64,000 nt of DNA. Origin: Diphasiastrum complanatum (Eukaryota; Streptophyta; Lycopodiopsida; Lycopodiales; Lycopodiaceae). Of this stretch, positions 22,872-33,499 are shown piece after piece (position 1 is the stretch's first letter; each line of letters starts with the position of its first letter). Location: NCBI GenBank assembly GCA_029204225.1, contig CM055095.1:66675940-66739939 (forward strand). The letters run 5' to 3'. The notes under the pieces are model-generated. The model did no database searches. It worked only from the letters and a program-made list of their open reading frames with translations, and was not told where the DNA came from. Both the position numbers and the translations under genes were made by a program.

Positions 22872-24815
22872 ATGGATTCTACTTCTAGTTCTTCTCTAAT
22901 TGACAAGCTCGATGGAGAGAACTACTTGTGGAAGTCCAAGATGAAGGTTGTTCTACTAGCCAAGGAACTGTGGGACATAGTTAATGGTACCGAAATCAAG
23001 TCAGAGAATGATGTAGCTAGCATCATCAAATGGAGGCAACGAGATGGCAAGGCTTTTGCCTTAATCACTCTGAATATCAGAGACTCTCAAATCAGTCATA
23101 TCCGATCTGCACAGACTGCTAAGGATGCTTGGGACATCCTAGCAACTCTCTATGACATCAAAGATGTCACTTCCAAATTACATCTGAGGAAGAAATTCTT
23201 CACACTCAGAATGTCTGATGCAGACACCATTTCTAGCCATCTCAACACATTCAAAAACCTCATGGAGCAAATGATTGAAACAAGATCGGACATTGAAGAT
23301 TCAGATGCAGTAATGACTTTTTTATCGAGTCTCCTTGAAGCCTATGAATCATGGGTCATGGCTATTTCAACTCAGCAGCAACTTACTCTATCAAGACTCA
23401 TTTCTATGTTGTTACAAGAGGAAATAAGAAGGAATGCAACCTCCTCAGGCTCAGGATCGAATTCCATTGCTCTACACACAACCAAAAATCAGAAAAATCA
23501 GGAGAGATCTCCAAAGTCATATTTTTCTGACAGAAAGAGCAACTTGTAGTCTAGGTCAAATTTTGACTCTGGGTCAAAGTTTTACTCAAGGTCAAATTTT
23601 GGCTCAGCATCAAATTCGAATTTTTCTTCATCATTCCAGCCAAAGCAAAACATGTTTTACAAATACTGTAAGGGGACTGGTCATCTCATCAAGGACTGCA
23701 GAACACTCAAGTACAACAATGAAAAGAAGATGCAGTCCCAACTCAATCAGTTACTCGATCCAGCATGAAGAGGAAGATGAAGCTGCATTTTTAACCAAAA
23801 TCGAAGAACAACATAATATCGATTCTTGGTATCTGGATTCGAGTGCAACACAGCACATGACTCACCATCGAGACTGGTTCCATGACTACAAGTCATACAC
23901 CCATTCTAGAGTTGTGAAACTTGGAGACAACTCAACTCATTCCATTGAGGATGAAGGAATAATCAGGATCGAATTCCAGAAATGTGATGTAATATTTTTG
24001 TCCAATGTTCTTCAGATTCCAAATCTGACCAAAAACCTACTCTCAGTTAGCAAAATCACAGATTCAGGTCAGAGGGTTGAATTCGATAGACAAGGCTGCA
24101 CTATTCTTGACGAATCTAGGAAAGTTTTTGCTTTCAGTAAAAGGTGTGGCAATTTGTACAAACTCAGTCACTCCTATTCTACAAGTAGTCAAGCTCTTTT
24201 TACTACTACTACTGATTCAAATGATATGTTATGGCATCATAGATTAGGCCAATTAAATTTCAGTTGTATTCAGCAAATGTCGAATCAAAACTTAGTACAA
24301 GATTTACCTTTCATTAGCAAATCTGATACTCCATGTAAAAGCTGTATTTCTAGCAAGCTTGTTAGAAGTTCAATCATTTCAGATTCAGAATGTATTTCTA
24401 GAAATTTGCTAGATCTTGTACACTTGGACATTTGTGGTCTTATGCAGACTATTTCCACAGGAGGAGCTGTTTATTTGCTGACTATTAATGATGACTCACC
24501 TCAGTCCAATGGTGTAGCTAAATGGAAGACTCATTCACTCATTGAAAGTGCAAGGAGCATGTTGGCCCATGCATCTCTTCCAAAGAAGTTCTGGGCAAAA
24601 GCTGTTACTACAGCATCCTACATTCAAAATCGATCCATTTCAGAGGCCCTAAATGACAAGACACCTTATGAGGTGTGGACAAGATCGAAGCCATCACTCA
24701 ACCATATCAGAGTGTTTGGATGTTTGCTTTCATTCAGATCACTACTGATCTCAAGAAAAATCTGACTCGAGGATCGAACAATCAAAATCCGATCCAGGGT
24801 CGACTTTTATTGGCT
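22872..24815 (+). pseudogene. Copia element G gag-protease-integrase, 3' truncated
   Basis: Gag is nearly complete from ATG 22872 (MDSTSSSSLIDKLDGENY) to a stop at 23549, with the UBN2-type 'LWDIVNG' and 'LRKKFFTLRMSD' blocks. The zinc knuckle near 23653 has lost its first cysteine (Y-KY-C-KGTG-H-LIKD-C). The protease reads WYLDSSATQHM, DSSA where DSGA is usual. The integrase keeps the HHCC part (LWHHRLGQ ... CKSC) and 'VHLDICG'. After 'TINDDS' it jumps to 'PQSNGVAKWKTHSLIESARSML', so the second catalytic Asp is deleted. Similarity to copia ends around the FIGYS block at 24800-24820. RT and RNase H are absent. Confidence 0.85.
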
Positions 24816-24828
24816 ATTCCTCAGACCA

Positions 24829-25862
24829 TTAGACAAACAAGCTCTTCAATCTGACTCATGGCGCTAACTCTAAACACCCTTGTTTGTACTGCATGAAAAC
24901 AGCAAAAGACATGACAAGGAGTACATGAATATCAAGAGATCGAGAAGATCCTAATTGGAAACCTGTACTACCGATTCCTCTACGAAATGTTCATATCTGT
25001 ACATTGCATGCGGAGATGCGTATTATAGAAAAAATAATATATCTTCACATCTTGTTTGCATGGAATTCCAAGCCAGAGGCCTCTGCAAAGGAAGCTATTT
25101 CCAGATTAGAGGATGTATTGTCCAAAGCAGGCTTACATAAAGGCCACGTTAAAATAAAAAAAGATGACAAGTTATCAGGTATAATAGGAAATATTCCATG
25201 CAAGCCGAGCATTGGAGGATCTAAAGCTCGAAGATTTTTATCAAATTATTCTGGCAAACAATCTAAGGTTCAATACACGGTTTGGAAAGAAATTACTGCA
25301 GCAACTCAAGATTTCGAAGAAGAAGGTTCTACTCGTATACACAAAGTAGAAGTTTGGAAAAAGTTAGACAACATGGTGAAATACTTGAGAAAAGATAAAT
25401 TTTCAAATACTGATGTTCAAATGATACAGAAAACAACCAATGAATTTGTGGATGCAGTTCAGAGTGCATGGGGTGTTGATCATATAACACATTATATGGT
25501 GAGATTTTGATTATACACTACGATAGACAAATATGTGCAATTAAATTAGATACTTTTAGTATTGATTTACATTATGTTTTTATAACATGCAGCACATATT
25601 ACTACATCATTCGACATTCTTTGCAAGAAATAGTGGAAGTCTTAGCATATGGTCATTGCAAGGAATGAAAAAATCTCATTGGCAAGCAAGAGCGGCATTT
25701 CATGAAAGTACACAACATGGTGGGACTAGCACAAAAAATAGCTATATACTACAACTTTTTCAATGGTTTTACAGAAGAATCCAAATTCGTCATAATACAA
25801 AATTGACGGATTATAAAAAATTTCAAAAAGCATGCAAATTTATACAAGCCAGTAGGCTATAG
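24829..25862 (+). pseudogene. Transposon-associated protein of unknown function (gene 1 of the block)
   Basis: The readable protein starts after the copia junction with a CxxC segment (HPCLYC, 24875-24892). An in-frame TGA lies at 24926, then comes 190 open codons with 'LPIPLRNVHICTLHAEMRI', then a 94-bp intron (25499-25592, GTGAGA...TGCAG), and a second exon reading HILLHHSTFFARNSGSLSI, 'SLQGMKKSHWQARAAFHESTQHGG' and a Trp/Tyr/Arg-rich end. From memory, this order (CxxC; 'LHA-MRI-EK'; 'HYMHILLHH...GS...S-QG-EK') resembles large uncharacterised proteins common in invertebrate and some plant genomes. Biochemical function is unknown. The N-terminus is missing. Confidence 0.45.
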
Positions 25863-25922
25863 ACACACAATAAAATTTTGTATATTAAATAAAAATATTT
25901 ACAAAGTACAATTCAGCGGTAT

Positions 25923-27311
25923 CTAATCTACTTCTGATATTTTTTCCAATGAAAGTTGCAACTTAGAATCATGCAACAATTTTCTTCTTTTGTATGGATC
26001 CAATAGCTCATAGTTTTCATGCTTACTCAGATCAACGTAAGCAGCATACACTGCAAAATGAGATGATCTGAACATGGAATTCACTGGTCCATATCCTAAA
26101 ATTTTAACCGCAATAGTTTTCTTTACAAAAATTATTTTATGCACCTTATTAAAATTATGTCCTCCAAGAAAATGAGACAGTGCCTTAATTGTCACAATCA
26201 TAGTTTCACCATGTTGATGAAACTTTGAATGGGCAACACTTATCTCATAATTCATGAAGGACTTTAGATAGTGCCCGAGTGCATGATCTCTTGAAAATTC
26301 TCCCGCAGAAGATCTTTGCCCTCCTCGACGAATTGCGAAATCATCAAGGAAAATTGTTTCTTGAAATGATAAAAAACAAAGTAAGCTCCAATATATAAGC
26401 TGACATAACAAATCTAACAGTACTTGATAAGAGACAAAAACTTGCGCATTCGGCTTTGTCTTCTCTGATTACTATCTCTCCATCAATATTATGTCCAAAT
26501 TTTGATGTCAATATTGCTGGTGAATAGACAGTTGGCTGTGGAAAACCAAGTTGACTTTGGATTCTAAGAAACTCCTCCTCAGAAGGTAGATCATCTTCTT
26601 TGTTGCGCATTTCCTCCACGGCCATTTTCAAGCAATCTTTCCCTCAATAAAACTTATCATTATGTACATCATCAACACCAGGGAGAAGATCATCAACATC
26701 AAAATCAATTATATCCGAAAATTCATCAAGCTCTTTGCTCAAAATGCAAAGAGTCTCAGCTTCAGTGAAGTCAAAAAGATTCGATATATCCGATATTGTA
26801 AAAAAGAAGTTATTATCTATATTATAAGTAGGCAAAGTGATCAAAGATTTATCAGAAGGAGAAAGGGTAGTGGATGTTCTAGAGCCTATAAAAGTAGCCC
26901 TATTTCGAACATGATCAAAATCAGAACAATCATCTAAATTCACACTCGTGTCAATAAAAAAAGTATCTATATCTACAATCTTTGACTTTTCAGACTTTGT
27001 ACCACTAGAAGAAGCTGCTTCAGAAGTGGAGGGCACAGAGTCCGAATTGTCAGAAATATTTAACAAAAAAAAAAAAAAACAGCAGACTGAAAATCAACAA
27101 ATCTACATTTTTTATTATGAATTGGGCACTCATCTACAGACTTGAAATCATTATGCAACTTGGTAAACATTCTGTCAAGCTTAGCTTTGTAGATATGCTT
27201 GTCGAGTGCCACTAGGTCCTCATACTGAATCGTGTCTTTATTCTGAGACCTGAATAACGTAGTACTGAGCAGGGACTTAAATCTGAGATATATCTCAGAA
27301 AATACCTCCAC
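25923..27311 (-). pseudogene. Acidic hypothetical protein, broken (gene 2 of the block)
   Basis: It is read from ATG 27311 (MEVFSEIYLRFKSLL). The frame shifts at a T-run on the minus strand (27063-27079), then continues as a Ser/Asp-rich acidic segment (27066-26647), passes an in-frame TGA at 26644-26646, and goes on with 'MAVEEMRNKEDDLPSEEEF'. A frame change or intron near 26430 leads to a C-terminal segment with 'FSRDHALGHYLKSFM' and 'YELLDPYKRRKLLH', ending at 25923. I do not recognise the family. It converges on gene 1 (60 bp between stops) and diverges from gene 3. Confidence 0.4.
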
Positions 27312-27402
27312 ACCAGGGCCTCAGTTATAGAAGGTAGAATAAAAAGAAAAGGAGAAAGAAGGGTCATCATTATCAGTCCAACCTATCAGTAATACCAAAT
27401 TC

Positions 27403-28553
27403 ATTAAAAAAAGAAAGCAAACTGGATTCAAAATTAGACATTTTAAACAAAAATAATAGAACTGAAGTTTCAAATATCGCTCTCAGGCGCAAACCCCAGG
27501 TCAGACAAGCACATCAAGGCAACATGCGCTCGAGAGAGATATTGGAAGCTGGAGTATCGGATCCGAGCGTAAGAACAACGAGCAGGAAAGAAAAGAGATA
27601 CGAAACGCGCTTGAATGTGATACCGGGGGATGCAGTATCAGATCCAGGCGCATAATAGTCAACAAGACGTAATGAGAGCAAGCGGCGCGCTTGAAATCGA
27701 TATCCGGCAAAGTAATCGTAAATTTGCGTGAAAATCCGAGCCGAAAAAGACCTATTTATATAAACAATTTCGCACGTGTGGAGGAGTGGCGAAGGAACAC
27801 GTGTCGACATGTGATTGGCCAAAATAAATGTGTCCTATCTTGAATGATTAATCTAACATCTGTCACGTGCGAGAATGACACGCGTCGATAAGGGATTCGC
27901 GCACGTGTCTCAGCCCACGTGTCCCCATAATTGGGTCATCATTATCAGTACGGACATTCCACGTGGTCTAGTCATCTGACGACACGTGTCTCGACCGTCT
28001 TTTCACACGTGTAAAAATTTGTGAAAATTTATTAAAAAAAGAAAGCAAACGACAAGCACGTCAAATCAACGTGCGCTCGAGAGAGATATTTGAAGTTGGA
28101 GTATCGTCCGAGCGCAAGAACAACGAGAAGAACAGACGCGCTGGAATGCGATACCGGACGATGCAGTATCGGATCCAGGCGCATAATAGCCAACGAGATG
28201 TAATGAGAGCAAGCGGCGCGCTTGAAATCGATATCCGGCAAAGCAATCATGAATTTGCGTGAAAATCCAAGTCCAAAAAGACATATTTATAAAAAAAAAG
28301 ATCGCACGTGTGGATGAGTGGCGAAGGAACACGTGTCGACTTGTGATTGGCCAAATTAAATGCGTCGTACCTAGTATGATTGATCTGACATCTGTCACGT
28401 GCAAGAATGATGCGCGTCGATTAGGGATTCGCGCACGTGTCTCAGCCCACGTGGCCTCATAATTGGGTCATCATTGTCAGTATGGACATTGCACGTGGTC
28501 TAATCATCTGACGACACGTGTCTCGATCGTCTTTTCACACGTGCAAAAATTTT
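27403..28553. repeat. Tandem ~0.54-kb duplication rich in CACGTG
   Basis: Two copies share 'attaaaaaaagaaagcaaac' (27403 and 28031), 'cgctcgagagagatatt' (27529 and 28076) and 'cttttcacacgtg' at their ends (offset 532-547 bp). Each holds eight CACGTG sites. Copy 1 has them at 27773, 27798, 27864, 27902, 27916, 27960, 27983 and 28006; copy 2 at 28305, 28330, 28396, 28434, 28448, 28492, 28515 and 28538. CACGTG with ACGTGT flanks is the plant G-box/ABRE core bound by bZIP and bHLH factors. The block lies between divergent genes 2 and 3 and is probably their shared promoter. Confidence 0.75.
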
Positions 28554-28554
28554 G

Positions 28555-28564
28555 TATATATAAG
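28555..28564 (+). promoter_or_regulatory. TATA-like box upstream of gene 3
   Basis: TATATATAAG lies 17 bp after the last CACGTG and about 310 bp before the proposed start codon. Similar AT boxes occur at matching places in the repeat copies (27752 and 28283). Confidence 0.45.
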
Positions 28565-28875
28565 TTCTCGAAATTTTCATTTTTTTTCGCAAAATTTTTG
28601 CTTTTAGCTCCCGATATCGCTCTCAAGCGCGCTCTTTTATCTTTCAAGCTTCAGCCCTTTCACAGTGCGTTCGAGTCCGATACCGCCTGCTGTGCAATAT
28701 CGCTTTCGAGCGCGCATCTCTTTTCTGCAAATAATCTTTGTAGATCTTGCGCGCATCTCTTTTTAGTAAATAATCTTTGTAGATCTCAAGCGCCCTTTCA
28801 TCGCAAATTTTTTTGTTTTGATCCACTTTTGTTTTGTTCAAACTTCTTTTTGTTAATTTTCTTCTTCCGAGAATG

Positions 28876-30976
28876 ATGGCCAGGACCAAATCCATCGCCC
28901 GTGTCATCACCACTGTACAGCCATCCCATTCTCGTATTCCCCCTGGTACTGGCCGTAGGCGTGGCAAAAAGCAGGTCTGGCTGAGGGAGATCAGGAAACT
29001 CCAAAGATCAATTGAATTGTTGATCCATAGATCTCCTTTCGGCCAATCTGTACGGAATGTCACTCTGTCACTTGGGCTGGATGTTCATTTTGTCGTGACA
29101 GCCATGCAAGCCTTGCAGGGTGCTGCAGAAGATTTTTTGTCCCAGTTTTTTAAGGATACTTGTCTTTTGGCAATGCATGGTAAGCGTGTCACCATCATGC
29201 CAAAGGATTTCGTCATTCTCAAAAGGCTTCGGGACAAATATTCTGGTCTGCATGTTGATAATGCCAACACCTCCAGAGACTTGCCTCTGGATAGAACCAA
29301 CGTGCCTACTACCTCTAGGAGGAAGAGAAAGCAGGCTGTCCCCAAGAAGGCGGGATCTCGAAGGCCAGCTGCTTCCCTTCCTCCTAGACGTATCCCGGCC
29401 AAGAGACCCCGTGTCTTCCTGAGCTCTGAGTCAAATGCTGGAGAATCTGACTCAAATCGAGAATCTTCACCCAGTCATCCTCCTGTTATTCGTCTAGTTC
29501 CTCAGCAGGTTTCATCACCAAAAGTGTTGATTACCCAAGAGGAGCTAGACAAAATAACAGAGAAATCTATAAATATTCTTTCCACTTCTGTTTCTGCTCC
29601 TGTACATAATGTTTTTGTGAGAATTCCATACGATCCAGCCCAGGTTTTTTTTTTATTTTGACCATTATAATCAATACGAGGCCTACCTAGCTAACAAAAT
29701 TGATCTTCTCGGCAAGTTTTTTTATTTTTTTCTTCCAGTTATGCATAGAAGCTTTAGATTAGGTCCCAAATTTTGTGCCGAGCTAAAAGATAAGACCTCA
29801 GAAATTTCAAATGCAATAGTAGAGGCTAGAGTTTCTTTTTGCAGAATAGTATTAGTTTCGATTCCCATGGTACAGTTTTTGTAGTTAGTCCATTTTTCAT
29901 GAGAGCGGTAAAGGCGAAAGAAGCCAATTTTGAGAAGGCTGTCTATTTTATCGAGTGCAGTCCTATGGTGAAATTTTTGATTCCATATGAAAATAAGTAA
30001 GGATTGTTCTTTTGTTTTTGTTGCTTTAATCTGGATTGTTGCATGCCTCGCTGCTTTAATAAGAACGGAATTTTTTCATAAATATGAATTTAACGATATT
30101 TGTATCTTGGTTGTTGCAGTCGGCATTGGAGCCTAAACATTCTTTTTGTAAAGATAAATAAGGAGGGAGTATCAAATTTTCTATGTGTAAAATTAAACTC
30201 AGCTGCAAATACACATAGAGAATTTGATTCTCTACTTTATGATGTCGTTCGGGAAATACCGACAACGGCAACTTCAATTGGAGATATAACCATTAAATAT
30301 CTCAAGGTATATTCAATCTATCTCTGATATGCATGTATTTCTTTTTTAATTCAAATGTATCGTCATAGCATAAATAAAATTTCTATTATAATATTACTAA
30401 TTTTCGTTCTATATATGCAGTGTGTACATCAAAATGACGCTTTTAGTTGTGCATGGTTCGTCCTGTACAATACGAAGCTATTTTTTGAATGGTATAATTT
30501 ACAAACGGATGTAGATATTGAGAAGGTAATATTTTATTCATTTGTAGTTCATTTCATTCTGATTCATATTTTATTACTATCATTGTTTGTAATTTGCTGA
30601 TTCACGTGTTTTGTGATGACAGTTCACTCTTGAGTTGTATACTCCTGATGATGTATATAGATTTCGGCAAGAGTTGATCAGAACTTTTGCCCAGTACAAT
30701 GTAAGCGTTGCACCTGCAATCGAGGGCCCTCAAAAGGAAGCTGCTCTCGTCTTAATAGCCTTTCAGATTGTTCAGGTAGCAGATCTTATTTTATATGATC
30801 AAAAAGGAATAAAAGTCCTTCCTAATACAGAGGAAGGCAATTTTGTAGCAGATATTCCTCTTGCCTTAAAAGGCATTGAGGCCCTTCCCGAAATTGAGGA
30901 GGGCGAGATTATAGGAGCTGTTGCTTTATCAGTTCCTAACACTGATATAGAAAATATAAAAAAATTGATTGAATAG
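28876..30976 (+). pseudogene. Histone H3-fold / Ulp1-like cysteine protease fusion gene
   Basis: The start ATG is at 28876 (an ATG also at 28873) and gives an H3-like tail, MARTKSIAR. Residues 34-122 form a histone H3 fold: WLREIRKLQRSIELLI, VTAMQALQGAAEDFL, KRVTIMPKDF. Loop 1 has the canonical H3 length. A basic linker (RRKRKQAVPKK) and a Ser-rich spacer follow. After a frame disruption at the T10 run (29645) and another near 29840, exon 1 continues to 29996 with 'VFVVSPFFMRAV' and 'KFLIPYEN'. Exons 30120-30306, 30421-30525 and 30623-30976 supply an Ulp1/C48-type core: HW (30124-30129), Asn in the usual Asp position (LNS, 30196), and Q-x5-C (Gln 30430, Cys 30448). Family members cleave SUMO or related modifiers. 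Both halves are recognisable, but the two frame breaks leave function doubtful. Confidence 0.65.
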
Positions 30977-31167
30977 AGATCTATTTGTAAATAGAGAGAC
31001 ATAAAAAAAAAAAGATTCAATCATTTTACTTATAAACGACCCGTTTGTGGGGTTTTTTATTGATATCACAATAGATCTTACAATCAGCTTGTGTCCATAG
31101 TCTAATAATGGAATGCAATTTTTCTATAATGATAAAAATATTGGCATGTATTTGCTGATAGTGAATC

Positions 31168-32338
31168 TCAATGTTCTTCCATAAGTTGGATTGTTTCGCC
31201 AATATCTCTGCATTTGATCTCGAACTCGTGTCTTTTACGTACCTGCATAAAACTAATATAAAGATAGTTAGAATTAGTACAGAGTTTGTATTAGAAAGTT
31301 TTGATTGAAACTATTCATAAAAGATCGAGTGTTTACAGTTACTTACGAGTTTACCATTGAAAATGAATCTGAAGTCTGAAAGTACATCATCTTGTAGGAG
31401 CAATAGTTCCCGCCGAATGTAGTTTAGACTCCAATCCTCTTCTACCTCAACACATGTCAAAACGGCATCATTGTTTATAAATTTAATATTTTTTCATTTT
31501 AAATGTCCACTGGCTTCCAAGTCTTGATCGAGTGGCACCCATTTACCTTTATTTTTTTTTCATCTTTGATAATGGAAGCATAAGCTCAACATTTGTTTTT
31601 CAATTTGATAAAGGAAGCACATGGAAGACATTTTAATTCTGCATTCTATTTCTCCATCTGATCTTTTGTCCCAGCCTTCATCCATAAGTTCAAATAATAA
31701 ACTATCTGATAAATTTTTGCATACAAACATCATTGGGGTTTTGTGTACATTGACACTTGAAAAGAAATTCAAAAATATATTCAAGGAAATAAACCAACTC
31801 AATCTGATTGTTTTTTATCTCGTGCTCATTTTTAATGAATTTTTTACATCATTATATATCTTGCAATGAAATGATTCTGAAACTGTAGCATCTGGTGCAA
31901 TCCATTCATCACTTTCAAAGCTAGGTAATGGAATTGGTACTATTTGTCCAAAATTTTCTTTTGTATCAGGAATGTACATTGATTCATAAAAAAAAAATTC
32001 ACTATCAACTAGATTTTTTGCAGTTCTACCTCGATATTACAGTTGTCCAATATCAGTGTGAATAACATCTAACAGGCCTGCTAAAAATCTACTCGGCTCC
32101 CATTTATTTATGTTGGATGGATATAAATCTGCAAGAGAAAAATGATCAGATTGGTAAGTTTACTATTAGATATTTATGAATGACAAAAATCAAAGTATCA
32201 AAAATATTAATACTCACAGTTGTTTTTTTTGTGATCCTGACGGTTGAATCCTTGCACATTTATCTCTGAATGCATATATACATGTTGGACTAGAATTCCA
32301 GAAATAGATTTTTCTCCTAATGATGTTTTGAAATCCAA
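31168..32338 (-). pseudogene. Hypothetical gene 4 of the block, 5' cut by copia
   Basis: Minus-strand exons with clean introns: 32129-32217 (89 bp) and 31243-31346 (104 bp). The peptide reads ...VYMHSEINVQGFNRQDHKKNN | YLYPSNINKWEPSRFLAGLL..., then broken text, then TCVEVEEDWSLNYIRREL...DFRFIFNGKL | VRKRHEFEIKCRDIG and a TGA at 31170-31168. In-frame stops (for example after DIGQL) show decay. The last 60 residues alternate like a ubiquitin-type beta-grasp ('DFRF..NG..V..RHE'), which is only a guess. Upstream of 32338 the sequence becomes copia RT, so the start is lost. It converges on gene 3 with 191 bp between stops. Confidence 0.4.
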
Positions 32339-32546
32339 AATTTTGGCCTTCCAATAAGATCGAAATGATAGTTTTGACCTTTTCCTTGATGAAGCCCTCG
32401 GGTTGTCTCATGAAGATCTCCTCTTTCCAATAGCCATTTTGAAAGGCATTAATCACATCAAGCTGAAAAAGAGTTTTCGATATGCTCCTCTTGATGATGG
32501 ATGCATCAAAACCCAATAGTTGTTTGAATATTTTCTTGGCACCCAT
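32339..32546 (-). pseudogene. Copia reverse transcriptase fragment
   Basis: The minus strand reads 'LFQLDVINAFQNGYWKEEIF' and 'MRQPEGFIKE', the conserved RT block. It is joined directly to gene 4 at about 32338, which marks an insertion or deletion junction. Confidence 0.75.
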
Positions 32547-33114
32547 AATCCATTATCATCTGTCTCGTTGAATAGAAGCACAGAGTCGATTGAGGAGCAC
32601 AGCTTCCTTGATGGCGCCATTCATAATTTGCATGCAAAAATCTGAAACAATGAACTATGAATCTGAAAATCTGCATAGACAAAAAGCCATGAATCTGAAA
32701 AAAAGTGTTGGCAAAAATTTGAAACACTGATCTATTTGGCGCCACAAATTAACTCTGGTTATCCTTGTTAACGATGGTTTGACAATGCATATACATTAAT
32801 GGTACATCGATTTTCTCATCTCAATCATCTGTCATATTCATTTTCAATATTTTTGGGTCTCTTCAGGCAGTGATGAGCTGGAAGGGCAGGCCTCATCAAC
32901 CAATAGCATTTCCACATACTGCCCGACAAAACAACAATATATTTAAAAAGTTTTTATTTTATTTATATTTGGAAAATTCTGCGTTATGTAAAACCCCAAA
33001 GCTAAGGTTTCAATTGGTCCACATGGCAACGAAAATAAGAAAAATAAATAAAAAAGCATCTTTTTCAAAGGCCCTCGTCGGGCTCTAAGTTTCTCTAATG
33101 CTTGAAGATCTAAA

Positions 33115-33178
33115 AATTAAATAGTCAAGTTGTAGTTTTTTAAGAAAGTTCATCAATGAACTCATCTGAAGCTGTGTT
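33115..33178 (+). repeat. Remnant of element G LTR end
   Basis: 'aatagtcaagttgtagttttt...ttcatcaatgaactca' matches 22676-22724. It may mark the far side of the original G element, which would place the four-gene block inside G. Confidence 0.5.
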
Positions 33179-33484
33179 TTTTAGTGCCTACTGATTTGCT
33201 CTTAGCTTCAAGCCATTGTACACAGTTTTGATTATTATCAAAGTGCATTTTGTGTCTACACTGCTATTCTGTTCTATTGTGGTGTAGTTACTCGATCCAT
33301 CTTGAACTTTGCTTTGCTGGTAACTGCTGCACTTCCGATCCACTACACCACACATGCTCTCCACTTCCGCTGCAAATCTCCACATTTTCACTGATCTCTG
33401 ACTTGATATCAGAGAGTCTATTTCTATCATATCTCTATTATTCTTATATCAGTTGCCCATATCTGAATCCACTGATTTTCTACA

Positions 33485-33496
33485 TGGTGTCAGAGC
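33485..33496 (+). promoter_or_regulatory. Primer-binding-site-like sequence of a lost LTR element
   Basis: TGGTGTCAGAGC (one change from the usual copia site) follows TTTTCTACA, a plausible LTR end. The following DNA is minus-strand copia, so the element it served is gone. Confidence 0.5.
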
Positions 33497-33499
33497 TCA

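Noticed and set aside
25004-25030. HAEMRI as a cytidine-deaminase HAE motif
   Set aside because: No matching PCxxC motif lies at the right distance downstream. The wider block fits the transposon-associated protein family better.
27501-28404. Several overlapping open frames in the CACGTG duplication
   Set aside because: The frames differ between copies and follow the repeat. Composition is promoter-like, with no protein motif.
28975-29241. Centromeric H3 (CENP-A/CenH3)
   Set aside because: Loop 1 has the ordinary H3 length, without the insertion typical of CenH3. The fusion to a protease and the position in a mobile block also argue against it.
30355-30600. 81-residue plus-strand frame around the protease exon
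   Set aside because: The real coding part is only 30421-30525. The rest is flanking intron.
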